Source: Paracyclopina nana
Taxonomy: Eukaryota; Arthropoda; Copepoda; Cyclopoida; Cyclopettidae
DNA: 64,000 nt
NCBI GenBank assembly: GCA_019096065.1
Contig: JAGUCH010000002.1
Coordinates: 3,174,501-3,238,500, forward strand
Reading direction: 5' to 3'
The position numbers and the translations under genes are program-made. The first letter of the stretch is position 1; every line of letters begins with the position of its first letter. Positions 12,491-23,251 of the stretch are shown in pieces. Under the pieces are notes generated by a model. It was not told the DNA's origin, ran no database searches, and saw only the letters and a list, made by a program, of their open reading frames with translations.

Positions 12491-15400
12491 TCAACTTTTA
12501 TTTGCAATAAGAGCATAGCAACGAGGGCTTATCACTGGGTCAAATAGCCTCACAATTGATGCTTTCTGGACAAAAGTCTGAAAGGAAAGAGATAATTACA
12601 AATGTGTGCTGATGATTAATTGTTTATGACTCATACCTGTTCATGAAGGAAAGTGAGCCTATCCAAAAGAATCAATCCTTCAATAATAGGAGCAAAAAGA
12701 GATCTCAAAAGGTAGAAAGAATTCAATTTCTTTGTATATTTTACACTCATTGTGTCATGGATGGATTGGAGTTCTTGGTGACTCATCTAAAATACATCAT
12801 AGATATGATATCAACAAACTCAACCAAAGCAACAATACCTTCAATTCAATGCCAAGTTTGTCAAATGACTTTTCCACATAGCTGATAAAATTGTCACATT
12901 TGGCTGCAATTCTTCCAACCTGTTGATCATTGAATCCCAAATTAGGATTGTGTATCAGCAAAATGTGTTGTAAGATGGCTCTCCACAACAAGGAAATATT
13001 TGGTAACTGAAAATAAAGCACAGCATTTTAGTTTTGGAATACTTTAGTACATTAGGAAAAGGTCACCTCTTGGTTATTTATTAGTCTATCCATTGGCTGC
13101 GCTGCTACCATTCTAGCATTTTTGCCAAGGCAAAATCTCTTCTGTTTTAGTAACTTGGACATTGGAAAACATGGGTTCAACTGTGCCATGTCAGTGACAT
13201 TATAAGGGTTTTGATAGAACTCTTCATCAATGAGGTGATAACAGCAGCCAACATTGAAACAAAATTTCATACTAGGATTGGCTAGGAAAATTTGTAGTGA
13301 GTTTGCAGCAAGATTTCCACATGTGTGCAGTCCAATAAGCCCAAAGGTTGACTCAATCTCAATGCCTGAGAAATGCTTAGTGAATAACGATTTCAAGTCT
13401 GTGTGAGTGTCAACGAAGAGAGTGTCATAGCAAAGATTGTCCAAAGTGAGCTTAGAAGTTCTTTCATTCTCTTCATTAACATTCTTGGACTTCCAATGCT
13501 TCCCTCTTCTTGGAGGTGCTTCACCTGATGCCCGGCAAATAGCTCTTCTAATCAAAGCTTCCCATTGTTTCTGAAAGTAAACATCTGTGGCTTGATTGCT
13601 CTTAATTGTCAACTATAACAACTTGCTATCCACAAAGTGTGGGCATCTGTGGAAGGTAAAAACCTATATAAATACCCTGTTCCTCCTCAGTATTCAGACA
13701 AGAAAAATGAGATCAACAGCCACTCTGTCAACACTCTTGGCTTTTGCTATCCTAGTTGTTGGCTTTTCAGAAGCATTGACTTCAACTGAGTATGAGACAA
13801 TAAGAGATTATGTTATTGCATCCATTAGAAGCAATGCACCTACCCTGATTCATCCTACCTTTGTCAGGCTAAGTAAAGCATTTTTCTTTGAAAAAATGAC
13901 TCTTTTTAAAATAGAATTAAATCTCCTAAGGCTTCCATGACTGTGTTGGATATTGTGATGGGTGTATCAATCTTGACCAGTCAGATAACAATGGATTAGC
14001 CACAGCCATCACTGCTATGGAGTATGTTTATGGCAATGTGACTGATGTTGAAGGCATTTCTGTGAGCAGAGCTGATTTGTGGGCCATTGGGGGAAGAGTG
14101 GGAGCTGAATGGGGAATGGAGGGCATGCCAGGCAACATCAATTTTGACTCTTCAACTGATAAGGAGAAGGACTTTGTCAGCCCTTTCCCAACATTCCAAT
14201 TTGGAAGAGTTGACTGTGACACTGCTCCTTATACCACCACTGAACATAGCTTCCCATCCCCACACATGACCCATGATGAGGTTATTGACTTCTTCAATGG
14301 GATGGGCATGAGTGACACTCAAGTAAAATCTTATGAGAAATGTATCATTCATCATACTTTGACTTTGACTAGTTTAGACGGTTGCTATTATGGGAGCTCA
14401 TACTTTGGGCAAATGTAGCAAAGACAATTCTGGATACAATGGGCCTTGGGTAACTGGAGTACAAGCAGCTTCATTTGACAATGTTTACTGGCAAAACATG
14501 CTTGATGCATCATTCACCTATGAGGCCAAGGTAAATGATTGCAATTTTTTTGTCAGCAATTTTCATCACAAGTAGCCAAATTAGAATGCAGCAGGCTTGA
14601 AGGCAACAGGTGATGATGCCAGACCTCAGTTAAGGTGCACCGACTCAGCTGGAGACTCTTGTGGAATTATGTTGAATACTGACTTTGAAATGTTCTATGA
14701 CATGACTTTAAGCTCCACCACTTTCCTGGCAACTTGTGAGGCTAGTGCTGCAGATGTAACATGCTCTCAAGCATCAACTTATGCAACAGCTTACTCTTAT
14801 GCAGAGGTAAAATTTAAAAGTGTACTATATATAAAAAAGCCTTTCCAAAATGGACCAAATTTAGGATAATGATGTCTGGTTGGCCGCCTACATTGATGCT
14901 TATGACCAGATGACGTCTTATGTGGATTTTGATGTCACTTTAACTGATCTTGCTTGAAAGCTGAAGATGTAATTTGAAATTGAAATAAAATCTGTTGAAC
15001 ACTGAACAAGTGAAATTTGATTCATGGCTTTGGAAGCACTTGTAAATGCGTGCACTTCCAAACATTATTAGCAAGCAAAAAAAGGACAGATTATGTTCAC
15101 ATGTTGTTAATTAAGAAGAGTTTCTTATAGAGCCTGCATGAATTTACTTCCGCTCAAACTAAATAACTACTATTGAATTGCTATTTCCGCCTGAACTAGT
15201 TACTTCATAGATTGTAATGCGCTTGTTCAATCAAAGTAAAAAAAGTTAAGTCAGCACAAATAGGCCTCACTTGAAGTCGATTCTGTCAGAGAGTTTTAAA
15301 AGTCTAGCTTAAATTAGAGCGGGAATTGAAAAAAATGAACCAATCCAAATCAAATGTAATAGTAGGGCAAAACTAGAAAAGCCATAATCCCACTAGCGGA

Positions 15401-18400
15401 TTTTTATCGAAGCCATTGAGGGCTATGATTAGCGGTGCAATATCTAATGGTTCTCCTTGGTTCTCAACAACTATAGCATGGCCATCATGATTACCAGAAA
15501 ATACGTTTTCCTCAATTCATTGCAAGCAATGGCTAATTTATCAAAAAACTGTCTTTTTTATTGAATCCACACTAGATGAACTTGTTTGCATTGAACTCAC
15601 ACAGAGGTGAGCTGCAACAAGTAAGGCTATTTTTTCTCTTTCGATCCATCATGCTCAGGTCTGGATATGATGCGACTCATGATCCAAAATTCCTCGACTT
15701 TCATGAATCTTTCTCAAAATGGTACCATTCTTTTCCTTGAATCAATTGTACTGTTACAAGCTCAAAAAGAGAACTTTCTTTGCCATTGTGTTCCAAATGA
15801 CGTTTTGTTTACTTTTTGCCAGAAGCGTTTCGCAAGCCAAAGAACCAACAATTCAGCACCATTTATTGCATTTTGTTTGTATTTTGCACCCCCAATCAAG
15901 GATCTCATATTCCTGTCATTTGACAAGAAAGCTGAGAGAGGCTTTTTGAAGTACGTAAGCACTGCCCAGTCTCCAGTTAATCTTAACAATCTCTGTTTAC
16001 GGTTTATTACCTTTGTACCTTTTTTACCTATTTGTACCTTTAAGTTTGAATTAATGAAAGCTCCGTTTAGAATGAGCAAGACAATTTATTGATGTATGGC
16101 CTACTTAATGGTGTCACTAATTGGCGAAATAATTGGCCCCATTATCGAAGACGTACAATGGCAAAATTACACCGATTACTACAATGCTAACACTTGTGGC
16201 ATAACTACAGCTAATCAAAGTTAGTGACAGTGTGCTAAAACAAGATTTTTCCAGCTCATGGTAGAACAACTGGATATTGTATAATTGCGTATCTCTCTTC
16301 CAAGAAATGACACTCACGAGACTCTTTTTTCTTATTAATTTGTGTTATGTCTTGCAATTGTCACATAAACACAAATTTGATATATGATCCTCTCAAGAAT
16401 GACAATTTAATTTGGCCAATTTTAAACGAATTAGTAACTTTTGATTAGGCCAAACAGGAATTGTTTAAGGACAAACAAAATTATTTGAAAAATCGGGGCC
16501 ATCAAAAAGCAATGTACTTCAGTAGTTGCCAAGGGTCAGTGTAAATATGCAATTATTGCAAACAGGTGTACCACTTTGATGCCTTAGTTTTCACATGCAG
16601 GATAATAGTTCACACTTGTCAATCACTATAAATTTCCAATCAGGCCTTCAAACTTGACAAGTCTTCCAACATGCTAAAGAGTGTACTAGTGTTCACCCTC
16701 TTTGTGGGTATCTCCAATGCCTTGACAGCAGCTGAATATGAAAAAGCAAGAAGCTACATCATCGATTCCATTCGGAATATGGCACCCACTTTGATCCATC
16801 CCACTTATGTTAGACTGAGTAATAAAATTGAAAATTTGAACGAAGTAACAGAAATAATAAGAGAAATTCAAAGGCTTCCACGATTGTGTCAGCTACTGTG
16901 ATGGCTGCATCAATTTGGACAACCCTGACAATGCTGGATTGGCCCCAGCTATCGCTGCTCTGGAACTAGTCTATGGCAACTTGACTCAAGTTGAACACAT
17001 TTCTATAAGCAGGGCTGATTTGTGGGCCATTGCTGGCCGAGTAGGAGCCGAGTGGGGCATGGAGGGCATGCCAGGAAATATCAACTTTGTGCCCGGAACC
17101 CAATTGAGCGCCTTCAATTCACCTTTCCCAGCTTTTGAATATGGACGAGTGGATTGCCCCACTGCACCTTCAACCAGTACGGTGTACACCTTTCCATCCC
17201 CACACATGACCCATTCCGAGCTTTTTGATTACTTCTCATCCATGGATCTATCTACAACTCAAGTAAGCCTACATATTTTCAAATCTCAAGCATTTCTTGA
17301 TGACAGGCATCGCTACTTTAGACGGTTGCACTCTTGGGTGCCCACACTTTGGGAAAATGTTCAGCTACCAATTCTGGATACAGAGGACCATGGGTGACTG
17401 GCAAAGGAACATCTTCATTTGACAATGTTTACTACAAGGAAATGATCGATCCAGCCAACACCTACACTGGAGTGGTAATGTCTTTTAATATATAATTTGA
17501 AATGATGATGTTACGATTGTTTAGAATGCGGCTGGAGGCAAGGCGACAGGATCAAGTGCTAGGCCTCAGTACACGTGCACTACAAGCACTGGAGCTAATT
17601 GTGGAATAATGCTGAATACTGACTTCGAGGTGTACTATGACATGACCTTGAATTCCAAATCGTTTTTGGCAACTTGCAAAGCTTCAGCTGGCTCATTAAC
17701 CTGCCCCAAGGCTGCAACTTATGACACTGCTGCAAAATATGCTTCGGTAAGAGCGACAAAGCCAGCTTTTAAAATCTGGTCTCATGCATATGGTCTTTCT
17801 TTTCAGGACAATGCTGCCTGGTTGGCAGACTACGTTGACGCTTACGATGCCATGACAGCCTTTGTCGATCCAGCTGCTGTGACCTTGCAAGTTGTAGCCT
17901 AAATGTCTGAATGCATTCCCAGATTTCCCAGTTTTCTTTTTGAAATTATACTGATTTGAGCAGGACTCTTTGTAAACCCTAATGAAGGAAAAAAAGCTAG
18001 TTACCTCCAAATTTTGTGATCTCTTCTGAGCTCCCTGAAGGTTGACACTTTTGGAGTCGATGGCCAGAATGTTGAGGTCTTTTCTCGTGGCGGCCAAAAC
18101 TTGGCTCAAGTAAGCCTTGCCACTGCCCACGTCCACGAGATTGGCTACATTTTGCGCAGAGCAAATGTCAGACACAGCGTCAGACATTTTGAGGACTTCG
18201 TGCATTTTCTTTTGAGACATGAATCTGTCAAAATGAGCCAGAATGGAGTCGCACTTGTCTGGCACGTGATCCACAACATTTTGACCTTCAAGAGTTAATT
18301 GAGACATTTCGAGGATAAAGCTGTCCAACTCCGAGTCGATTTTGGTTGATGACAGCTTGCCGTTGACAAGCTTTTGAGGCAGATTGACCAACTCTTGGTC

Positions 18401-18559
18401 AGACAGTTGGAGCAAATCTTGCTGCATTTGACAGCTTAGCACTTTTTCAAAGATGTTTTGGGTGACAAAGTCCACCATACACACATCGATCATGCGATGA
18501 TTTTGGGCCAAAAATGAGGCCATTTTGGCCAAGGCTGCTTCGCACTTTTGCAAGTTCAT
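12491..18559 (-). CDS. METTL25: METTL25-like methyltransferase with a 4.4-kb gene-bearing intron
   Basis: Five exons (18559-18005, 13612-13067, 13006-12839, 12786-12637, 12577-12491) give 501 residues. All junctions are phase 0. The first exon carries the SAM-binding strand ([16 protein letters not shown]). The second has the family's GLHTCGNLA and VGCCYHL motifs. The last exons give [20 protein letters not shown] and the C-terminal [12 protein letters not shown], as in METTL25/RRNAD1-type proteins. Intron 1 (13613-18004) contains two complete peroxidase genes on the + strand. A good acceptor (ttttatttttag) abuts the ATG directly, and the COA6 stop is 117 nt upstream. This suggests that the mRNA begins by trans-splicing. 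Confidence 0.9.
13662..13675 (+). promoter_or_regulatory. TATA box of peroxidase 1
   Basis: The sequence ctatataaatac lies about 40 bp before the ATG at 13707. A TCAGT initiator-like element sits near 13687. Together they form a conventional core promoter inside the METTL25 intron. Confidence 0.6.
13707..14957 (+). CDS. Secreted ascorbate-peroxidase-like heme peroxidase 1
   Basis: Five exons (13707-13872, 13931-14322, 14378-14530, 14585-14806, 14865-14957) give 341 residues after a signal peptide that ends near the ALTSTEY segment. The plant/fungal-type peroxidase fold is shown by the distal Arg and His in RLSFHDC, by [15 protein letters not shown], by the proximal His in GAHTLGKC, and by GPWVTG. 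The Trp of GPWVTG matches the proximal Trp of class I enzymes (APX/CCP). The FHDC-CDGC segment and the secretion signal look more like classes II/III. It is not an animal myeloperoxidase-type enzyme. The substrate is unknown; H2O2-dependent oxidation is the family role. The gene lies wholly within a METTL25 intron, antisense to it. A poly(A) signal aataaa lies near 14988. Confidence 0.9.
14958..16670. other. Non-coding spacer between the two peroxidases
   Basis: 1.7 kb within the METTL25 intron. Short open frames such as 15667-16092 show no recognisable domain or splice-supported extension. A TATA-like cactataaat lies near 16625, some 45 bp before the next start codon. Nothing else was seen. 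Confidence 0.5.
16671..17902 (+). CDS. Secreted ascorbate-peroxidase-like heme peroxidase 2
   Basis: Tandem paralogue of peroxidase 1. Five exons (16671-16818, 16874-17262, 17322-17474, 17525-17746, 17807-17902) give 335 residues. Exon lengths 153 and 222 are identical to the first copy, and all intron phases match. It has a signal peptide, the distal [36 protein letters not shown], the proximal GAHTLGKC and GPWVTG. All catalytic residues of the class I-like fold seem present. The gene lies antisense in METTL25 intron 1, with its stop 103 nt from the METTL25 exon 1 border. Intron content and shared exon structure argue that it is a resident nuclear gene rather than contaminating bacterial or algal DNA. 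Confidence 0.9.
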
Positions 18560-18577
18560 CTAAAAATAAAATTAACT
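18560..18577 (-). promoter_or_regulatory. Probable trans-splice acceptor of METTL25
   Basis: On the minus strand, a T-rich tract ending in tag directly abuts the METTL25 ATG. No cis donor with a coding exon is visible in the 117 nt back to the COA6 stop. Confidence 0.5.
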
Positions 18578-18676
18578 ATTATTATTAGACGAATCCGTTA
18601 AAGAAGCTACATTCAAAACTCACACTGAGCACTAATGATCATGGACTACACTGCATATACATAGTAGATACACAGT

Positions 18677-18970
18677 TTATGAGGCTTTTTTCTGGCCCAC
18701 AAATTCTTCGTCTAGCTTTTGGTATCCTTGCTTGGCAGCCTCGGACTTGAACTTTTCATACTGGAATTTCCTGTCAAAATGGGTCACCCACGTGGGCGGA
18801 CAGGAGTCAACAAACAGCTGCCTTGAGCTCGCACACTGGTCGATGTCTTCATTATGCGACTTCATACACTGCCAAAATTCATCTCTGGCACCCCAACACT
18901 TTTCACGGTCGGCTTTCTTGAGCAGCTTTTCTCCTTGGGCTCCCTTGGGACTCGTGCCACTTGATGACAT
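18677..18970 (-). CDS. COA6: Cytochrome c oxidase assembly factor 6
   Basis: A 97-residue single-exon gene. COA6 is a mitochondrial intermembrane-space protein that helps copper delivery to COX2. The twin cysteine motif is clear: C-x9-C in CWGARDEFWQC and C-x10-C in CASSRQLFVDSC, followed by the conserved PPTWVTHFDRK segment. The start is taken at MSSSG; upstream in-frame codons cross a splice acceptor (ctctttttcag) 8 nt before the ATG. The IPMK stop codon is only 34 nt upstream on the same strand, so COA6 has no room for its own promoter there. Confidence 0.93.
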   Translation of the reverse strand: MSSSGTSPKGAQGEKLLKKADREKCWGARDEFWQCMKSHNEDIDQCASSRQLFVDSCPPTWVTHFDRKFQYEKFKSEAAKQGYQKLDEEFVGQKKAS

Positions 18971-18978
18971 GTCAGCAG

Positions 18979-18995
18979 CTGAAAAAGAGTAAAAA
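18979..18995 (-). promoter_or_regulatory. Probable trans-splice acceptor of COA6
   Basis: The minus strand reads tactctttttcag, an excellent 3' splice site, within the 34-nt gap between the IPMK stop and the COA6 ATG. It is best explained by addition of a spliced leader. Confidence 0.6.
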
Positions 18996-19004
18996 TTCAA
19001 TAAT

Positions 19005-19937
19005 TTAGGTTGAGTAACTGTCGATCAAGGACTGCTTGTATTTGGCAAACAAGTCGAGCAGATTGCGCATTCCGGAGAGCAGGTTGTCATCTCTTTTGTG
19101 AGCTTCAAAAGCATGAGCAAAGTCGATGAGACGAACGTCCACAGCTTGCCTCAAGGCCTCGAGGCTGGCCAAGTTGGCCTTGAACTGGCTGACCACGTGG
19201 GAGTCGTACACGAGGAGCAAAGAGCTGGCAAAGAATTTGTACTTCTTTTGCTGACACATGACATCCTGGATGGCCTTGATCCTCGCCAAGAACTCCTCCA
19301 CCAGCTCCACTGGAGGCTTTTGGTCGTGTGAGAAAAAGGCTTGCGGCACCTGGTGCACATTTTGCACATTCAACGCGTTCCCAAAGGACTTGTCCAATTT
19401 CCTCATTGGCCGGCTCGAATCCTGGACAATCAAGCCCAACACACTGAAACCAAGCGGTCCCTTGGTCCCCTTGTACTTGGACATTTCTTGCCTCCTTTTG
19501 GCCTCGCTGGCCTCAGGATTCCAGGTTTGCCTGCCAAGCTTGACATCCATGACACAGGGAGCCAAGAGTCCATCGGTGATGTCCTCAAGCACAAGGTACT
19601 CTTCGTTCATGCCCAGCTGGTCGATGCCGTAAAATTTAGGGATGTGACGGCGCAACTGGATGTCCAAGGGGTCAGAGGATTGGTTGATCCTGGTGTAAAA
19701 TGTGGCCTCTCTGCTTCCTTTGGGCGGAGGCTGCAAAGGCTTGAGGAGCTTGCCGTCATTGCTCCGCTTTAAAATGCCCCTTTGCCCATCTCCTTGGCTG
19801 CCATGACCAGCAACTTGGGTTGGCAGAGGCTTCAAGGCCAGCTTGGGCTCGCATTTCTGCTGCAAGCTCGGTTTCCTCGTGGAGCTGGGTAACTTGGTGT
19901 GATTGCGAAAAGTGCAATAATTCGAGAGGGCTGTCAT
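19005..19937 (-). CDS. IPMK: Inositol polyphosphate multikinase
   Basis: A single exon of 310 residues. It phosphorylates inositol phosphates (IP3 to IP5) in the nucleus and cytosol. The family signature PxxxDxKxG is present as PCVMDVKLGRQTW (about residue 128). The SSLLLVYD strand and the catalytic DFAHAF motif near residue 275 follow. The N-terminal 60 residues are basic and low-complexity. It is closer to IPMK than to IP6K or IP3K by its compact size and the PCVMDVK motif. It is the likely first gene of a polycistronic unit with COA6 and METTL25. The minus strand reads gttagc just before the ATG, a weak acceptor candidate. Confidence 0.9.
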   Translation of the reverse strand: MTALSNYCTFRNHTKLPSSTRKPSLQQKCEPKLALKPLPTQVAGHGSQGDGQRGILKRSNDGKLLKPLQPPPKGSREATFYTRINQSSDPLDIQLRRHIPKFYGIDQLGMNEEYLVLEDITDGLLAPCVMDVKLGRQTWNPEASEAKRRQEMSKYKGTKGPLGFSVLGLIVQDSSRPMRKLDKSFGNALNVQNVHQVPQAFFSHDQKPPVELVEEFLARIKAIQDVMCQQKKYKFFASSLLLVYDSHVVSQFKANLASLEALRQAVDVRLIDFAHAFEAHKRDDNLLSGMRNLLDLFAKYKQSLIDSYST

Positions 19938-20673
19938 GCTAACAGCAATAATTCCTTTGTCCTTGCTGAACGTGTACTGACGCTAGCATCGTTGAAAAAT
20001 GCGTCAGTTTTTCAATATGAACCGGATTCCTTTGTATTTAGCTCAACACACTGAAGCGATAGAGTCGCAGTTGATTTATTTTCGCCACAATCCTCTAAAT
20101 TCTGGAAAAGAAAAGTAGTCATAATAAATCCAGATTTGTGCTGCAATTCCAAAGAAGAGTATTTTAAAAAGCTAGAACTTTTAAACACTATTGAAACTAC
20201 CCTTTTTTGTGGCTTCAAAAAACATCCTAATTAACGTGAGATAAAAAAGGAAACAATATGTGCACACTTGAAGGCTGGTGAGCATTTTTAGTAAATTATT
20301 TGTCAAATCAAGGGCCTGAAAATATTAATTTTGGCACATACCTTCAAACTTTTTGCAATTCGTGTCATCCGGGGTGAAAAACTGTCAACAGGAAAAATTC
20401 ACCCAAAAACTTGATTTTAAGCCCAAATTTGGACAAATCGAGATGGCACTTTAAAAATCCCTCCATTATTACGTTGACTTTCGCGTTACTTAATTTTCCC
20501 GAATTTTCTCACATGGAATTCAATGTTTGTAAACAAACAGCGCTACCAGATTGGCAAAAGTGCCAAATCTAGCACTCTACTTAAAATACTCAGTAAAATA
20601 AATCAAGTAACTTTTCCTCTAAAAATGGAGTGATTATATCTAATAATTCTTTAAGCTTTATTTGGTTATTGAT
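19938..20673. other. Intergenic, no gene seen
   Basis: 736 bp between the IPMK start and the stop of the seven-helix gene, both on the minus strand. It should hold the promoter of the IPMK unit and the 3' UTR of its upstream neighbour. I see no domain-bearing frame, RNA gene or repeat. Confidence 0.4.
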
Positions 20674-21570
20674 TCAAACTGGTAAAACGATAGTATTATT
20701 TGTTGGTGATATTCTTGGCTGGCATTTTGATATCCAATGGCGGCGCAAATCGAGCACATGTTTCACATGTTCTTTCATGCTTGGATTTCTGAGAATCATC
20801 AGAATGGGCAGAAAATTCATTATGATAACGATCCAATAAGCATGGAGAATGATCCGCTGCTGTCTTGTATTGGAGACTTCTTTAAATGAGGCCAACAGAG
20901 AAAATCCCACGCATAGAATTACCAATGCAATGGCTCTAAAAGTAGAATAAGATAGGCCCAAGTCCAAGTCCAAAGTTTTACATTTCCTCTTCCACACTTC
21001 AATTTTGATCATCATCAGTGTCATTGAACCAACTGCAATGAGCACAACAATTTTCACACTGTTCAGTGGCAGCTCAGCCACGTGGTCATTTTGCTGCCCA
21101 GTCAAGTAAACATACGCCTCAGATTGAGTGAAATCATTGACGACTCCTTCATAAGTTGTGAGGGCAATGGAGAGCAGGCCGATCCCCAACCTGATGCCAT
21201 TCACATAGAGACTTTCATCAATTTGGTTCATCCATTCATTGTGGAAAATGAGAAGGTAGCGAATTGTGACTGCTGCAGAGCATTGCAAAAAGTACACATG
21301 AGCCACGGCCACTTGCAAAAGTGATATGATCACTGCAAAATAGGGGAACATTCCATAAGGGCCATAGCCAAGGTTGTTGGCATTGCCAACCAAAATTGAA
21401 ACTGTGCAAATCACCATGTTATCCTTGAGCATTGTGTCAAAGGGAGTTTGCATTCCAATTGGCTTTTTTGATAGGTAGCTCCACATGAGAGCAAACAATG
21501 TGTAAGCCCCAAGGGTGGCCAAAAGCAGGATTAACTCAAAAAAGACTTCCCTTACGTTTGAGTCTACCAT
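20674..21570 (-). CDS. Orphan seven-transmembrane receptor-like protein
   Basis: A single exon of 298 residues with seven hydrophobic helices at about residues 9-33, 52-70, 76-110, 125-142, 171-191, 212-232 and 243-262. Helix 3 is followed by TIRYLLIF where a rhodopsin-type GPCR would have DRY. Helix 7 ends NFLPILMILRNPSMKEHV, which recalls an NPxxY-like tail without the Tyr. No signal peptide is evident. I do not recognise the family. The topology suggests a receptor, perhaps of a lineage-specific arthropod type, but no ligand can be inferred. The extracellular loop between helices 4 and 5 contains QSEAYVYLTGQQ. Confidence 0.7.
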   Translation of the reverse strand: MVDSNVREVFFELILLLATLGAYTLFALMWSYLSKKPIGMQTPFDTMLKDNMVICTVSILVGNANNLGYGPYGMFPYFAVIISLLQVAVAHVYFLQCSAAVTIRYLLIFHNEWMNQIDESLYVNGIRLGIGLLSIALTTYEGVVNDFTQSEAYVYLTGQQNDHVAELPLNSVKIVVLIAVGSMTLMMIKIEVWKRKCKTLDLDLGLSYSTFRAIALVILCVGFSLLASFKEVSNTRQQRIILHAYWIVIIMNFLPILMILRNPSMKEHVKHVLDLRRHWISKCQPRISPTNNTIVLPV

Positions 21571-21801
21571 CTTTATTTTTAAAAAGGACTTAGTGGCATG
21601 AATGCTCGGCTAACACTGCCAAATTGGAAGCCCTCTCATCTCAAAGCTAGAGCTGCACCAAATTTGGCTAATGTGTAAGTGCTATTTTTACTCCTTGTCT
21701 CAAACAAAATGAAAAAGCATTGGATTAGTATGTTAGCCAGGTTATTTATTTGGGTCAGCTAAGAGACAATGAGCTTTTTATTTTGCTGTTGTTTTCCTGC
21801 A

Positions 21802-23135
21802 CTATTTGTAGCCATGATTGTCCATGAATTGTTTGCATGCACTTTCAATCTTCTCTTTGTTTTCAACTGAAATGGTCCCTCTCCAATGGTTGGGATCAAA
21901 GTCGATTGGTCTAACCACACCCCAATAACCATAAGGGCTAATTCCACGACTTTCCATCTCCTCCAGGCTCAAACGTAATTCATGGCTGTAATAGTGGGCC
22001 AATTCTGACACTTCAAAAGGAAGGTTGAGGCTTTTTTTGACAATTTCCAAAGTTTCAATTGGGCTCTCCACAAAATCCTCATACTTGACCTGTACATACC
22101 TATTAAGTAAATTTAATCACAAAAATGTGCTAGAATGACCTTTTTTTCTTCTTTGTGCTGTTACCTGAAAGGATCTGCCAGATGGGAGAGAATTCTCGAG
22201 TCCATTTCCATGAAATTGCAGATTTGCTCAATGTTTTCGAATGAGGCATCGTCCCATGGCTCAGTTCTGCTCAGCTTCGAATTCACTATTCCTCGTGGGT
22301 CTCTAATTAATTGTATGACCTATATTTTAATAAGATACATGGGAATACTCAGAAAATCAACTAAAATGAACCTTGACGCTTGGATTCTCCAAGATCCATG
22401 GAATCATGTTGTATGCATGCAATCTTATGGTTTTTGCAATTTTCACACCACTTTGAGAGCATTCTGGTTCATTGCTGCAATATGGAACATGTGCGTTTTT
22501 AACAATGCAGTTACGTTAAAAATAACAGTGCTCACATGTTTGCATGTTGCTGGGGCCAATTTTCGTCCTCATTCTCAGATATGATCTAAACCGCGACAAT
22601 TCAATTAATGCAAATAACCTTTCTTAAAAATTACTCACATGCGAGCAATCAAATAGAGAGCTCATGTGACCATGGGCAATGGATGCATCATGAAGGTTCC
22701 AAGTTGAGAACATTTCGTAATTCAAGTTGTAAACGTTTCTGAAGAACCTCAATGGTTCGAAATAATACGCTGATCCCACCAGCGGAACACTGAACACTTT
22801 TCCCAGCATTGTTGATCCAGACCTAAAGAGTATCTTTTTTAGCCCAAAATGAGCTTTAAGAAAGGAAAGCCTTACCGAGGAGAGCCCAAGATTAGAATGT
22901 TTATCGGCTCAATTTTGCCGCTTTTTTGATTGGCCTCACTCAGCTCTTCTTGTATTGAGCCGCCATTTTCATCAGCTGATGATTGCTCTGAAATGTCATC
23001 AGGGGAAAATAGGACAAACACAAAGACAGAACTAGTCAGAAATAAGATACTTTGAATTAGAGCTGTATTTTAAATGCGAAAGCTAGGGATTACTTACATG
23101 ATAAATGCCACGAGAGCTATTTCCAAAAATTTCAT
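21802..23135 (-). CDS. Carbohydrate sulfotransferase (CHST1-like), copy 1
   Basis: Seven exons (23135-23098, 23031-22876, 22822-22639, 22585-22536, 22474-22372, 22319-22165, 22099-21802) give 327 residues. A type II Golgi enzyme is expected: an N-terminal hydrophobic anchor, then the 5'-phosphosulfate loop (LGSPRSGSTM), EPLRFF, the 3'-phosphate site (QLIRDPRGIVNS), and YVQVKYEDF near the C-terminal third. It would transfer sulfate from PAPS to a sugar hydroxyl, probably Gal or GlcNAc C6. The acceptor sugar cannot be read from sequence. Exons of 50, 103 and 155 bp are identical in length to those of the neighbour, showing tandem duplication. Confidence 0.9.
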
Positions 23136-23251
23136 TACAACTATCGAATTAGATCTCTTTTCTAATAGCTGTTTTGAAGCTGCTTTTCAGCTTGAGTATC
23201 AATCCATTTGAATCATTTTTAGCTCACACCTGCACGCTATTTTTTTTTCGC

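Noticed and set aside
15667..16092. Open frame of 141 codons between the peroxidases
   Set aside because: No recognisable domain, no homologous partner exon, and composition like the surrounding non-coding DNA.
13707..17902. Peroxidases as contaminating algal or bacterial DNA
   Set aside because: Each has four short GT-AG introns like its neighbours and lies inside an animal gene's intron.
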